Part shown: piece by piece, positions 1-13,103 of the stretch
How the letters are laid out: each line of letters begins with the position of its first letter
Numbering within the stretch: position 1 is the stretch's first letter
DNA from: Antedon mediterranea
Taxonomy: Eukaryota; Echinodermata; Crinoidea; Comatulida; Antedonidae
Assembly (NCBI RefSeq): GCF_964355755.1
Contig: NC_092676.1
Location: forward strand, 15,112,288-15,176,287
DNA length: 64,000 nucleotides
Reading direction: 5' to 3'
Notes under the pieces: generated by a model
Told to the model about the DNA's origin: nothing
Seen by the model: only the letters and a program-made list of their open reading frames with translations
The model's database searches: none
Translations under genes and position numbers: made by a program

Positions 1-615
1 AAATCTTATCTCCAATCAATTTTAATTCCATTCCAGGATTAACCTATTCCAATCCATCAGAAATCATTTGTTTTTTTTCCTACAGAATATCAAACTAATG
101 TATGGTAATGAGTGACAAACATTTTGGTATCACCCATTATCAGTATTATTCTTTGCAGTACATTTATTATTAGGTTGTTTTTTTTTTTTGTGAAAATGTC
201 CACTTTCATATAGCACTCAGTTAATAGCTGGTTACTTTAATTAATAAATAAATTGTGCCTTCAGATGCATGATATAGGTACTAATTTCCTTTTAGGAAAA
301 TAATTTTATGTTACAGAAAATAAAATATTACATACCTTTATGAAAACTATGATAATGATATGTATCAATAATTGCATACAACTACTTCAATGTGTTCAAT
401 TCTGCTGTTCTTGCATAAATGGTCAACAAGTAAATAACACATGGTGTTTTTTAAAGTCATTCCAAAGTGATGACAGTCCATAGCAAAGCCTTCATAAGGA
501 ATTTGTATGTGGAATGTTTATAATGAATGAAGCCAAAATTAAAGACTATACAGTATGTTGGTATGAAAACAATTAACACCAAGTTATGCAATAAACCATT
601 TATAAATACAACATA

Positions 616-1060
616 GGCCCTATTTCTGCTGCCAAGTAAATACTGTATTTTTTTTAAACCGTTTACTGTAAACGGTATTTTTTTGGCAGCGGAAACGGCA
701 CTCTTAAATAAAAATACCTATTTTGTATACCGTATTTTCCCCATCAAATTTGTGGATAGAATACGGTATTTGCAAATTTATACTATATTTTCTATACTCT
801 TTCCTATACCATTTTTTTTTAACCTGTGACATGAGGTTAACTTAGTATTGTTTTCTGTCGCTGTTTTACACACGATAGATATATTCTGTGAAAATGTGGA
901 TCGTAGACGTTACGGTATTTACTATAACTCTGTGGAGGGAAGCTAAAATGCCGACAACTAAAAAAGGCAATAAAAGGGGCAACCAGATTTATAAAGACAT
1001 TTCTAAAAAAGTAAAGTAAAAAATACCATATTTTATATCGTATTTTTAGCTAGCTCTCCC
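616..1060 (+). mobile_element. TIR/MITE family A, copy 1
   Basis: It begins ggccctatttctgctgcc and has an inverted counterpart ggcagcggaaac at about 686-697; the rest (ccgtattttcccc, ctgtcgctgttttacac) matches 12198-12601 in the opposite orientation. It includes a perfect palindrome accgtttac-t-gtaaacggt near 658-676. Confidence 0.55.
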
Positions 1061-1120
1061 CTTAAATCACAATCTTTTCTCCATCTAAAAAGTGCTTGCA
1101 CTAAGTCTGCTACATGTATA

Positions 1121-1279
1121 TAGAGGGGCTAGATCTACATGTAAACGACATACTATGGCAGCCAATGATGATGTAGAGGGGCTAGATCTACATGTAAACG
1201 ACATACTATGGCAGCCAATGATGATGTAGAGGGGCTAGATCTACATGTAAACGACATACTATGGCAGCCAATGATGATG
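1121..1279 (+). repeat. Minisatellite, 53 bp x 3
   Basis: Three copies, virtually identical, of a 53-bp unit starting tagaggggctagatctacat, phased at 1121, 1174 and 1227. Confidence 0.95.
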
Positions 1280-3530
1280 ATAATGTATAGTATATACTAT
1301 AAGTATCATTTTGATTGAATAGGGGATGGGGCCAGGGACCACCCTCCTAAAAATGGATGAGAAGGTATAAAAAAGTAAGTAAGTAAAGTATACTCTTATG
1401 TTATAAAGGAAAGGAATTGCTTTCTAAAGCCTCATTCACACTTGTTTCGTTTCATGGAAAAGGTAGACAGCGCTGTGTTGTTAAATTAAATGGAAAATAA
1501 TATAATATACATAATTTCACGGTGCCCTCTTCCGTTCCAAGTGTGAATTTAGCTTAAGTCCTAAAATCCACATCAATATTTTGAACCCTTCCACAATTTT
1601 AAAAACATTCCGCCCTGTATGTGGTAATAATTAACAAATAAATTACTTCCATTAAACTCCATGACCCCTATTTATACTTTTAATCAACCAATTTAATACT
1701 TTGTTAGTGAATAGAATGATCTCTATGCTTTAAACTTCATTTATAAACAATAAGTGTGTGCAGATTATTTTAGGTTATACATAGTAGCCTACTATTCTAT
1801 ACAGTACTGTATATCCATGGAGTATCTAATAAATTAGCTACATAAAAACAAGAAATGGTATGGGATATTTTGAAATGCCTGTGATTTAACAAGTGTGCTA
1901 CAGGAATGATGACTGAAGTTAAATAGAAAATGGAATGTCACTGTGCTCAAACAATGTTTTAATTTAGAATTCCATCTCAGCAAGATAAGGTCATGTAATG
2001 TAATTGAACCAGCAAAAATATACACCACAGAATTCAATCAACATCGGCAACTTTCCTACCGCATACAGTAGTTAGTTAAATATAACATTTCGATTGTTAA
2101 TTATTAATGTACCTTACCTTTGAATCTGAATTCATCCTGAATATGCCGTCTTCTTATATTATAAATAATTTGTTTGCTTCTTATGTCTGATTATTATTAT
2201 CCAACAACTGATAACAGGTTTGGCTTAGATTGAGCAAATTAATGGAGACCAGAGAATTGTTCACAGTAAGTTGTTAGGGAAGTACAGGTATAGTAGTAGA
2301 TTACTCAAGATTAGTGGGGTTTACCAGAAACATACCAAGCATAGCAACTGTTCCTGTATTTCAATCTATGAATAGCTGTTGATGAGCAGTTATAGGCCTA
2401 GCTTTGTAAGGTCATACACTAAACTATTACAGAACCACTCCTTGCTGTATACTATAGCCAGAATCTTGTAGGAGCTTCACTGCATGCATGGATGAATATT
2501 CAATGAGTAAATTAATGAAACAAGACTGGTCTGCTCCAATCAATAACAAGAACCAGTGTTCAGGCAAACCATGTCATTAATAATTTATTTATCATAACGT
2601 TAATGAATATTCATTTAGGAGTATGACAAAGAACTCAAAATTACTAAATAATGATTACATAAAGGTTTTAAAAACCTTTAATTGATTACATTGTGTAAAT
2701 GAAAAGATTTCAATAGATTTCCTTATTTGGTAATACTACAACTACATTGGAATAAATTATCTTGCTTGTTCTTTGTTTACTGTAGATATTATTAAAAGCT
2801 AACTGAAATAAAAGGGAACATACACAGTACTCCATCTCAAACAATGAATACTGTAGCTAGTTAATCAATTTAATTATTTGATAAATTTGTAATTGGTAGT
2901 GGGTAGTCAACTCCACAGGGTGTACTGTAAGTTTAATTTTTATAAATAGATGCCTATTTTCTTGAAAAAAAACTATCGCAATGACTCAAGAACACACACT
3001 AGCGGAAACTGACTAAATAATATGATCAATATTATCAGGTCAAGCTTGTTATCATACAAAAAAAACAATAGCGTATTAATTACTGTATTATTATTATGAG
3101 GTTCATTTTGGCGTACAGTAGAACTGATTAATGAACAAGTGATGATTCATTGTATTATCAAGGCATACATCAAGGCATACATCAAGGCATACTGTACTGT
3201 ACATTTGAGGGTACATATTTTTGTTTCCTGTAAGATGTACAATACCCAATGCTATTTCTAATATTTTAAACTCAACGAAACTCATAACTAAAAAATGCTT
3301 TATTTTAAATTTACCTTGGCAAATTACATATATATTTTTTAAATATATAAGTAAGAATTTCACACACAGTAATATACATACTGTACTTTTTAATCTTCTC
3401 TCAAAAATCTCAACTAAAACAGATTTTGTGGAGGATACTGGACCTATTATCATCATACTACAATTCAAAAATGTGATCTTCCAGTGTCCTACTGTACATT
3501 CTTAAATTTCTAAAAACTTGAAATGGTTAC
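1280..3530. other. AT-rich, no supportable gene
   Basis: Presumed intron of the minus-strand gene. Donor-like sites at about 340 and 2125 (minus strand) were examined but no exon with the right phase was convincing. The first 615 bases are likewise featureless. Confidence 0.5.
3160..3195 (+). repeat. 12-bp direct repeat x 3
   Basis: Three copies of caaggcatacat; otherwise the surrounding 1.3-3.5 kb shows no supportable gene. Confidence 0.85.
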
Positions 3531-3814
3531 CTGTTGTGTAAATTTGTTGATAACAGCAGATGAGTTAACACTTCCTCTGTTCTTTTTCCAGGCTGGTACT
3601 GAATCCGTGCTATCTTCAGTTTTCTGTTGTTCAAACTTTGAGAACCTGGACATGTCCAGGCGCCGAGATGGTCCCCGCTTTGGTCTGTGATCACTATCTG
3701 GTTCTTTGGTCTGGTTTTCCTTATCTTCAATTTGTGTAATCACAGACCCTGTAATCTTTTTAGGCTCTTCATTATGTTCCACTACTTCACTTTTACGATT
3801 GTTTTCACTGTTAC
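3531..3814 (-). CDS. Unidentified gene, 284-bp exon
   Basis: Acceptor atcttgtag, donor gtaacc, phase 1 to 0. It encodes 95 residues containing KITGSVITQIEDKENQTKE, GPSRRLDMSRFSKFEQQ and NSSAVINKFTQQ; charged, no membrane segment. The next exon must start in phase 0 further left; none was found with confidence. Confidence 0.78.
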
Positions 3815-6800
3815 CTACAAGATTTTCAAATAATAGAATTTTAATTTCTTCAATTCGCTTCATAGTTATACACTATATTGTGATGTTAATATTTGCCGGT
3901 CAAAAAAATATCATTGGTTTGATTTCGAGAGTTAATATTGACTGAACAGGAAACAGTAAAGCAATGAAGAGTGCAAGGCTACACATTGTTGAGTCAATGA
4001 TACATTAGGTTGAACCAGGGATGGTTGAACCAGGGATGGTTGAACCAGGGATGGTTGAACCAGGGATGGTATCACTGTGTATGTGTACAAATCAAAGGTG
4101 TGCTAAATAATGTTGGATTTTACATTTGGTTAATGTTTTGACAGTTTCCTGGTTATACATATCAAATTTACTGAAGAACAGAAACATGAAAAATTAGACA
4201 AAAACACTACTCAGCATTATATCAAATTTAGTGATATTTATAACAATCTTAACTGCATTGGGAGTCAATATATTATACCATAAATGTTAAACCAATGATT
4301 CTATATTAAAATTCTAGGGACTATAGTGCATACAGAATGAATGAAAAATGTCAATATTGATTGTACTAGGCAGTGGTCTGCGTACAGTTTCTATTTGGTC
4401 ACCGCCACCGCCTAGTTACCTTCACCTAGGAGGCCATGTTTTTACCCCTGTATGTTTGTTTGGGAACAGCCTAAAGGTCAGTGACAGTTTTATCCAAATC
4501 TGAACTCAAACTTTGCCACAATTATCCATCATCTAGGGGTACTGTACGTCATTTTAAAAGACTGTCCTCATCAGGATTTGAAAGCTACAGTATATGCATC
4601 CATTACTTACATCAAACTCATTCACTTGTTATGCAGTGCAAATACGCCTACTTATACCTACAAATTTGGGGGAAGATTTTTATGCAGGAAAATTATATTA
4701 TAGGCAGAGGATGCACTCTGTTTTGTAAATATTTATTTATTACTGTCAAATTTCATTTTTGTATTTTTTTTGAATAAATGAAAGTAAGCTTCCCCCAAAT
4801 TACTAACCAATAATAAAACAACACTGTGCCTATTTATCAACACGTCAGATACAATTTAAGAGTACTACATGTGTATTCATGCATGTGTACAGAATGCATT
4901 GATTGGATTGATTGTGATATGGTTGGGAAAAGTGTCAATTAGCTAAACAAAAAGAAAACAAATATGATGGCTATAAATCATTTGGTCGCACAAACAATTT
5001 TTATTTTTATCATCAACACTGTAAAAGAAACAATTGCTGAAAATACCATTATTATTGTCAACACTCAATACTATCATAAACCTGTATTAACAATCTTTAA
5101 AGGGTTAATAAATGTTAAACTGCCAGGATTTTAAACATAAATACTGTAGACCACAGCAAATATGGAAACAGAAAACTGAAAATGCAATTAGTGAACTTTG
5201 ATAGTTAAAATGATGAGATTGTCATAGTAGTACAGTATGAATTGATGTCAATTTATTAATTTAAAGGATGAAGTCGATTAAGAAGAAACATGCCGCAATT
5301 TAAAAACAGTTCATATAAAAATTGCAGTAATAATCAGATACCATTAATAGGGAGCTTTTGACGTATTGTAGGACTTAGAAATTATGCCATACATCACTGT
5401 CCCACTTACAATCAATGTTAATTATTTTGTGATGACTGTGCACTAAAAAAACGGTTAAAATATGTGTTACATAATTCAAGGTCATCAGCTGGAACTAGAA
5501 TTGAACTAGTTTTGTTCGAAAACTTGACAAAAATTGCTAAATCAAACTTTACCATACACACAATATGAATTAGACATGATATAGGTCCTAGGTTTATCAA
5601 AAGCTCCCTTTTATACTGCCATGTAAGAGAAAAGATAGCGTTTAAGGAAGGCCCTGTTGTCCTGCCATATAACAGAAAGGTCCCTGTTGTATTGTCATGT
5701 AACAGAAAGGTCCCTGTTTTATTGTCATGTAACAGAAAGGTCCCTGTTTTATTGTCATGTAACAGAAAGGTACCTGTTGTACTGCCATGTAACAGAAAGG
5801 TCCCTGTTGTCCTGTCATGTAACAGAAAGGTTCCTGTTGTCCTGTCATGTAACAGAAAGGTTCCTGTTGTATTGTCATGTAACAGAAAGGTCCCTGTTTT
5901 ATTGTCATGTAACAGAAAGGTCCCTGTTTTATTGTCATCTAACAGAAAGGTACCTGTTGTACTGCCATGTAACAGAAAGGTCCCTGTTGTCCTGTCATGT
6001 AACAGAAAGGTTCCTGTTGTCCTGTCATGTAACAGAAAGGTTCCTGTTGTATTGTCATGTAACAGAAAGGTCCCTGTTTTATTGTCATGTAACAGAAAGG
6101 TCCCTGTTTTATTGTCATGTAACAGAAAGGTTCCTGTTGTACTGTCATGTAACAGAAAGGTCCCTGTTGTCTTGTCATTTAACAGAAAGGTCCCTGTTGT
6201 CTTGTCATTTAACAGAAAGGTCCCTGTTGTCCTGCCATGTAACAGAAAGGTTCCTGTTATATTGTCATGTAACAGAAAGGTCCCTATTGAAATACCATGT
6301 AACAGAAAGGGGCCTGTTGTACTGCCATGAGAGAAAGGTCCCTATTGAAATGCCATGTAAATTAGAAAGGAAATGGTTTAAGGTAAAGAAACAAGGCATG
6401 AACTTGCATGGCAGTATATATAAGATACAATCAAAAAACATAAAGTATCCATCTCCAGACTGTTTCATTACACTCTATATTCTTGACTGAAGGCAGTTTA
6501 TTCAAATTAAATTTTCTTTTTTGTATTTAAAGTATTTTTATTTTTAATTGAGTAATTTAAAAAAAATGCAATGTAAATTAAGCAATACTAAAACATATTA
6601 TTAACATTATGCATTATGGATGTTAAAAGTAACTAATCATTGTCAAAGTTATTTTATATTAATATTATTATTCAAAAATGCAAAGATTATTTAATGATAC
6701 AATCTGAAGATGGTTTTTGGTAAAAATTAGTCAACTGTGCATACTACCTTTACAAGCCTGCTCAAATAAGGCAAGACGTGATGCGATCGAAAGCGATTCT

Positions 6801-9800
6801 GCTTCAAAACAGAACATAAAAGGCATAAACATTAAAGAAAATATAAAAAATTAATTCCTACAATATAAAAAAAAAACTCTTTAAAAAAGTCATGCAATAA
6901 AATATTTAGCTAGTAAAGTTCAGGAAATTATAAACATTTAGACCATTTAGGATTCAGTAAAACATTAGCATTAATTATTTCAAAATTTGTATTATTCATC
7001 CATAGAGGTTTAGTTTAGATACAAATTACTGAACCTAACGATGAAATACATTTCATATATTTGGAATACATTAAGGATATCTTGTCCCCCAAAAACAGGA
7101 AAAATGAAAATTAATCAAATCAGACTTTGTATAGGTTATTTTGTCGTTTTAATAAAGTTAATCACTAAAAATCATAAAAAACCCATTGGATGGCAAACAA
7201 TTTGACTATTTCTTGCATGTAAAGACATTTTTTTTCAATCCAATTTTTGGACAAAGTGGATGTATTACTACAATATTATGGCATAAATGGCATAATTATT
7301 CAACGACAAAACAATTTTTATTTGTTTTTGATATTATAAACCAATCAATATAAAATTTAATTGCAAGAATTTATACTCGATAGAGTTAAAATACAGTTAG
7401 TTTTGTGACTCTAAAGGGATTTGCGAACTATAGGTGAAAGTGTAAAATCTTGTTCCTTCCTTGCATTAAAAAAAATAAATACATTGATGATTGCTTGCTT
7501 TGCAAGGTTTGCACTAATAAAAATTAATCAGTGTACTCCAAAATGGATGATTATATTTTCCTGAACCAATGTTAAAGAGCAACATGTTTAATATCAACAA
7601 AAGCATATGAATATTAGTTAACTGATCAACAAAGTAGTAATATTGATAAACAAAGTATTATTGATGAACAAATTCTATTACATTTAAAAACTATTCAAAT
7701 AAAAAAAGATATAAATAATACACAATATAAATAAAAATCTAAAATGTAATGCACTGAAATAAAAAAATTATAATACATAAAATAATTATAATCACAACAC
7801 AAATATGGCATTGCATGAAACTAACCTACAGTATTGAAACTAGCATGCAGGTGTGATAACACAAGACAAGATGTGACATGCAAACCAACTATACAAATAT
7901 TAATGAATGGTTAAATTGAAAGAATATTTAATGAGTTTGACAAAGATTGACTGCTCTATTTTGTTTTACACACCTACTTTTCTACATTTAAATTGTATTC
8001 GATTAATCTACTGCAAAGTCTATTTTTAATAAATGTCGAAAACTAGGCAAGAGACTGGGCCATTAAAAAGGGTGATGCTCTGATGTTGCTCACAAATTAT
8101 AGATGGTATATAATGGTTTTCAAACACGCAACAGACACCAGCCTTGCACAACATTCTCAAGATGTTTATCAAAAGCTGAATGTGCAATATAACCACTAAA
8201 TAGAATTTAGTTCAATAGACTTGAACCCTATTCTATTATGGTAGATTATGTAAAAATATAAAACCTGAAGGCAAACAGTTTATTACAATGGTGCATTTCT
8301 ACATGTTTTAATTGTGTCTAGTGTAAAAAGTGTCAATATGATGTAATAACAAAGAATCAGTGTTAATTACACACTCAGCAAAATAAGAAATTAGACACAA
8401 AATGATGCAAGAGTCAGACATTGATGATCTCATGATGAAAGACCATGCCACGTGAAATGAAGCAATAGGATCTCAGACATTTTAGAGAATCAAAAAAGAC
8501 AATGTGAAACTCATGTAAGGAACAATATTTGTAGGCAAACTGATAGAATGCTAGTCATGTAAAACATACTTGTGTTACAACATCATCTTGCCTTGTGAGA
8601 CATAATTATGCTGGACAAGGCATGTGAGGTGCAATGATGTAAGGCAAAGACTAAGAAAAATGAGAACATTAGATCTAATATTTGATTGAGGCAATAGATG
8701 GAAGTCAGCATTCTTCAATACAAAACAGACTGTGAAGTCGGCGTTGGGTCAATAGATGGAAAAGACTGTGTAGTCAGTGTTGGGTCAATAGATGGAAAAG
8801 ACTGTGTAGTCAGTGTTGGGTCAATAGATGGAAAAGACTGTGCAGTCAGCATTGGGTCAATAGATGGAAAAGACTGTGAAGTTAGCGTTGGGTCAATAGA
8901 TGGAAAAGACTGTGAAGTCAGTGTTGGGTCAATATATGGAAAATACTGTGTAGTCCGTGTTGGGTCAATAGATGGAAAAGACTGTGTAGTGAGTTTTAGG
9001 TTAATAGATGGAAAAGACTGTGTAGTCAGTGTTAGGTCAATAGATGGAAAAGGCTGTGTAGTCAGTGTTGGGTCAATATATGGAAAAGAATGTGTAGTCA
9101 GCGTTGAGTCAATAGATGATTGTGAAGTCAATTGTGGCCTGGGTTCAGCATGGTCCACCACAGTCAATAGTTGGAAAATACAAGCAATAAGTTGACATAT
9201 GAAAAAATAGTACATTTAAAAAACACATCAATAGCAATTTATGAATTTACATATGAAAGTGGATCGTGTCAATGTTTGTTTGTAATGATTATAAGAATAA
9301 TGAATATTTCACTAATCCAACAATTCAATGAAGATATAATTGACAGTTGGCAGTCTACAGTAGCAGCAAATCAGGGATAGTACAATTTACCTGGTTGTTT
9401 AGTTTTGGTTGGTATCCGTGGTTTGACATTTGATTTGTCAAACTTTCGTCTATTTTCTGGTGTTATAGCAAACAAAAAAATCAACAAAAAATTTAACACA
9501 TTTTTTTTAAAACCTCATTTTTATCATCACCTCTTCTTCATCAAATTTAGCACAAACAAATTTATTACAAAAATATATCGAATATCCCAAACAAAAAACA
9601 TACCTAAACAATTTTCTATTGTGTTTTGACAAGCTGTACAAAATTTTTTAACAGACTGGTAATAAATGGCATTTTAAGCTCCACTTTCTAAATCATCTTG
9701 ACTTAACACAAATTAAAATATTAAAACAATTATTGCCTTATTTTGATTTGCATTTCACATACTGTTACTATTTGACATACTGTAACAAAATGAACAAGTT

Positions 9801-10122
9801 ACACATCATGATCTTTGTTAAACATTTAGGAGTTAGCTTTATAAGTTACAGTACTTGTAAAATAACAGTTCTGTTATAGTACAGTACCAACAAGATAAAT
9901 GATTAAGACTTTTAGAATCTATCCATTTATAATAAACCTAATAACATACCTGGTTCATGGTCTTCTACAGCTGGTTCGGATACTTGTGTTACTTTAATTT
10001 CAACTGGAGTTATATCAGTTACCGGTTCTTCAATTGATTTAACTTCTTCTTCTTCCTTTTTCTCTTGTGATGGCGTTACCGGAATATCAACCTCATTTTC
10101 AATTTTTTCTTCCACATTTGGC

Positions 10123-10160
<38 letters not shown>

Positions 10161-10493
10161 ATGCTCTGGTTCTTTTTCATATTCTGTCTCTGATGTCACT
10201 ACTTTGTCCTCTTCCTGCGATTCTTCTTCATTTTGTTGGTCACCTTCGGGTGTTTCTAGAGGATCGTGAGCAATTCCATTCTGCTTATTAAGCTCAGTTT
10301 CACCATTACAAATATCACCATTTTCCTTATTCAAATCAGTCACTCCATTCTCTTTCATATCTTCACTCTCATCTTCTTCTGCAACTGTTTTATCTGGTAC
10401 AACATCACGGTCATCACCAATAATCTCAAAAGTCTCACTGTCATGAGACTCTCGTGCAACTTCTGAGTCGGACATGATATGTTTCTTAATGAA
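3531..10493 (-). CDS. Unidentified acidic, probably disordered protein; four coding exons, 3' end outside window
   Basis: Seen: four minus-strand exons with good splice sites and matching phases (10493-9950, 9456-9391, 6798-6748, 3814-3531). The protein starts MSDSEVARESHDSETFEI, is very rich in Glu/Asp with an EP-repeat, then turns basic (VKPRIPTKTKQP), then has SLSIASRLALFEQACK, GPSRRLDMSRFSKFEQQ and SSAVINKFTQQ. The recurring [RK]-x(2,3)-F-x-Q pattern recalls short motifs in actin-associated proteins such as supervillin or EPLIN, but this is only a resemblance. About 290 residues are visible; more exons are expected to the left. No function is claimed. Confidence 0.75.
4008..4070 (+). repeat. 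Short tandem repeat, 15 bp x ~4
   Basis: About four copies of ggttgaaccagggat. The rest of 3815-5640 is AT-rich intron with no other feature seen. Confidence 0.92.
5644..6330 (+). repeat. Minisatellite, 30 bp x ~23
   Basis: Unit (c/t)atgtaacagaaaggtccctg plus ttgt(a/c)(t/c)tgtc variants; the 30-bp period is exact, so several frames stay open on both strands. It lies in the intron between the 51-bp and 284-bp exons of the minus-strand gene. Variant units recur in blocks, implying multi-unit duplications. Confidence 0.97.
6748..6798 (-). CDS. Unidentified gene, 51-bp exon
   Basis: Acceptor ttttgaagcag, donor gtagta, phase 1 to 1. It encodes ESLSIASRLALFEQACK, a predicted amphipathic helix. 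Phase agreement with both neighbours and CpG content above the flanks support it; similar SxxxRLxxFE motifs occur in supervillin/EPLIN-type proteins. Confidence 0.7.
7069..7330 (+). mobile_element. MITE family B, decayed copy
   Basis: It begins gatatcttgtcccccaaaaa and shares internal text (attggatggcaaac..., ttttggacaaagtgga, catattcaacgacaaa-like end) with copies at 12.8, 26.7 and 34.5 kb. Confidence 0.5.
8722..9130 (+). repeat. Minisatellite, 36 bp x ~11
   Basis: Unit gactgtgtagtcagtgttgg plus gtcaatagatggaaaa. The period is a multiple of 3, giving open frames on both strands. It lies in the intron between the 66-bp and 51-bp exons of the minus-strand gene. The stretch 7331-8721 shows no other feature. 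Confidence 0.97.
9391..9456 (-). CDS. Unidentified gene, 66-bp exon
   Basis: Acceptor ataacaccag, donor gtaaat, phase 1 to 1. It encodes 22 residues, ENRRKFDKSNVKPRIPTKTK then QP; strongly basic, in contrast to the preceding acidic exon. Confidence 0.75.
9950..10493 (-). CDS. Unidentified gene, exon with start codon (ATG at 10475-10473)
   Basis: After ctttcag at 10494-10500 (complement), 18 bases of 5'UTR precede ATG, then 175 codons, ending CCAG|gtatgt in phase 1. Product is about one third Glu/Asp with Asn-Gly-Glu rich segments (KENGDICNGETELNKQNG) and a run of alternating E-P from an unstable 6-bp CTGGTT microsatellite at about 10120-10165. The frame is open upstream to 10541 but that part reads as intron before the acceptor. 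Confidence 0.82.
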
Positions 10494-12197
10494 CTGAAAG
10501 ATTAAAACGATAATACACAAATCATTTATCGTTATATACAATTACTAAATTCATTGGTCAAAATGAAACACTCCATTGAATATTAAAACCTACATGTAAA
10601 CAAAGAAACTTTATAGATTGAGTTTAGTCAAAAAGAGGATGAGGTTTAGAATGGAACCTGGTAGTTTCAATGTTTTTGCCGAGTCAGATTATAAAAGACC
10701 AGGAGAAAAGGAGAAAAGGTCCCTGTATTGTTGAGTTTTTTCCTTTATAATGTAGTTTAGATAAAACACTGCTCTCAAAGAGTTTATGTTGTTTTCATTG
10801 ATCCCAGTATGCTCTAACCATTTGGATTCCTTGCACGTCAGGTCATGTTAACAATATTCGATCAACAACCAATGTTATTATTAGTTGGTTTAAAAAACGT
10901 ATTTGTTATGGACATTGTGTGCATCTTCTTATTTAACTGGCTGTGATCCTTTAAAAAAAACTATGCTTCCATCAATTTTACTGTATAACAAAGCTTCAAG
11001 CTTTTAAAATTATTGCTGATACTTATAGGCGATACCTATCCTCCAATTTCAAATCAATCAAGACCTACACTATCAATTACTTACATTTCCAATATTGGCA
11101 CAAACATAGCAACAACCAATATGTTGCTTAACAACTGCATCCCCACATTGAACATCATCAACTGAACATTCCATCCTAGGTGGTCACACCATCAGGACTT
11201 TGAAATTAAATAATACCTAATATCTTGTTTCTTAGACTGACCCCATAAAGTTAACGATCTATCTAAACTTTACATACTACCAGCACTTCTTGCAATGAAT
11301 TGCTCATAGAACATCTTATTACTATTTTCTCTCACTCTCACTTTGTGACAACCGACGACCAAAGTACAGTATGTCATGTTAATTCAATGTGGATTGGGAC
11401 ATGTTTCCTCGCTCCCCACCACAACAACACATTCTAGCAACTAATTTGATTAATACAGAAATATCCTTCTATTATAAAATAAAACAGAATTCAGATAGCA
11501 ATTATTATTTAAAACCAAAATTGTGGGAGATTTTCTTAACATTTGGGAGATTAGAAGAAAAATGCGGGCACAACTGGCACATAGCAACAGAAATTAGTTG
11601 CCTGAATTAAACGTTCCTAGAGCAGGGAAAAGTGAGTTGAAAACTGTTTTCATACTGTTGCATTAGTGGGATACTGTAGTGGGGTAGGAATATTTTATAT
11701 TATAAAAAAAAAATTTTTCATCAGGCTAGCAAAACAACTGAGGCCAAAACTCAAATATGTATGTCAGAGCATAGGTAGTAGGTGTAGTGCAATGTTATCC
11801 AAATTTATAGAGGGCAGCAAACAAACATAATTCTAACTTGGAACAATCTGTGATCAAATTATAATGAGGGAGTGGGAGCTCCCGGATTATAATAAGCAAA
11901 AGTTCCAACTTTCTCTATGATTAATAATGAAAATTATAAAATAACATAGTGAGCACAAAAAGAGATAAGTTACCTTGATTGACAATATCTATTACAATTA
12001 TTATCTACAATTATGAGTTAGAATAACTGTTTCGGTTACTCATCATACCTGTCCCAGATACTCAGCGATTGGTAGATTTGATAACATTTTCATATACGAT
12101 ACAATATTGTTCTATTTCTTTTCTTAAAACAAATATATGACGGAATTTCAATTGAGAATTGAGACAATCATGGGTTTGCTTCATTTACTGACATCTT
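10494..12197. other. AT-rich, no supportable gene
   Basis: Presumed first intron of the minus-strand gene. Nothing specific was recognised. Confidence 0.4.
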
Positions 12198-12601
12198 GGG
12201 GCCTGTTTCTGCTGCAACTGCTCAAAATCCGTATAAAAATACGGTATAAAATACAGTATTTTTATACCATATTTTTTAGTACCCCGTTTCTGCTAACAAT
12301 ATTCTTGGGTGGTCGTGCTAAAATTTATCCTTTTTACCCAAATTGCCATTCACTTATTTGGTTGATAATTAAATACGACAGATTTATATAGTATAGTCTT
12401 CGCTGCACATTTTCGCCCAATATATCTATACACAAGTGTAAAACAGCTGACAGCGAAAAAAAATTGAAACACGATGTGGGGAAAATACGATACAAAATAC
12501 GGTATTTTTTTTATAAGCGCTGTTTCTGCTGCCAAAAAAATACCGTATGGTATTAAAAAAATACCGTATTAAATATGGTATTGGCAGCAGAAACAGGGCC
12601 T
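12198..12601 (-). mobile_element. TIR/MITE family A, copy 2
   Basis: Ends are ggggcctgtttctgctgc and ggcagcagaaacagggcc. The last 82 bp (12519-12600) form a complete inner inverted-repeat unit with ends ctgtttctgctgcc and ggcagcagaaacag. Multiple internal ccgtatt/aatacgg inverted motifs; same family as 616-1060. Confidence 0.65.
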
Positions 12602-12805
12602 TCGTCTCAACTTTTCCTTTCACTCGTATTAAATCTTCAACTTTTTTGAAAATTTGTACAAATTAATTTGTACAAATTCTTACTGCTGCGTTTACAAATA
12701 TTGGTAAAGATAATTTTACTGATATTTGATTAAAATGCAATATGAACGTACATTATGACTTGATGCATAATATCCTTATACTGGACCGTTTACCAGAGGC
12801 ATTAT

Positions 12806-13103
12806 TAAACATGTATTGTCCCCCAAAAACTTTTAAAAAAATTAATTAAGATTAATTAAATCAGATTTTGAATAAATAAAAATTGTTTTCACTTATAAAA
12901 TAACTTACCTAATAAATGGTTAAATTCCACTAAAAATCCATTTGACCTTTTTTTGCTTTAAATTACAGTTTTTTCATGAAATAAATTTTGTTTAGAACCA
13001 AATTTTGGTCAAAGGGGATAACTATATGTGACATTAAAATGGCATATTCAACAACAAAATTGTAAAAAAAAAAATTTTTTTCAGGGAACAATACATCTTT
13101 AAC
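12806..13103 (+). mobile_element. MITE family B, copy with both ends
   Basis: Left end acatgtattgtcccccaaa and right end gggaacaatacatctttaac are inverted copies of each other; the interior matches 34491-34815. Confidence 0.65.

Noticed and set aside
290-420. Minus-strand donor-like site with short open frame (MQLLIHIIIIVFIK)
   Set aside because: A stop lies just upstream in frame, there is no good acceptor, and the sequence is low-complexity AT-rich.
2110-2200. Minus-strand candidate exon reading IRRRHIQDEFRFK before a strong gtaagg donor
   Set aside because: The only usable acceptor gives phase 1, which does not fit the phase 0 end of the exon at 3531, and it lacks a pyrimidine tract. It could still be an exon if another lies between.
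5642-6490. Repetitive frames on both strands (CHVTERS / MTIQQGPFCY types)
   Set aside because: A 30-bp minisatellite stays open in several frames on both strands, with no non-repeat coding sequence attached.
8698-9215. 165-codon frames on both strands
   Set aside because: The 36-bp minisatellite gives open frames on both strands at once; there is no independent coding evidence.
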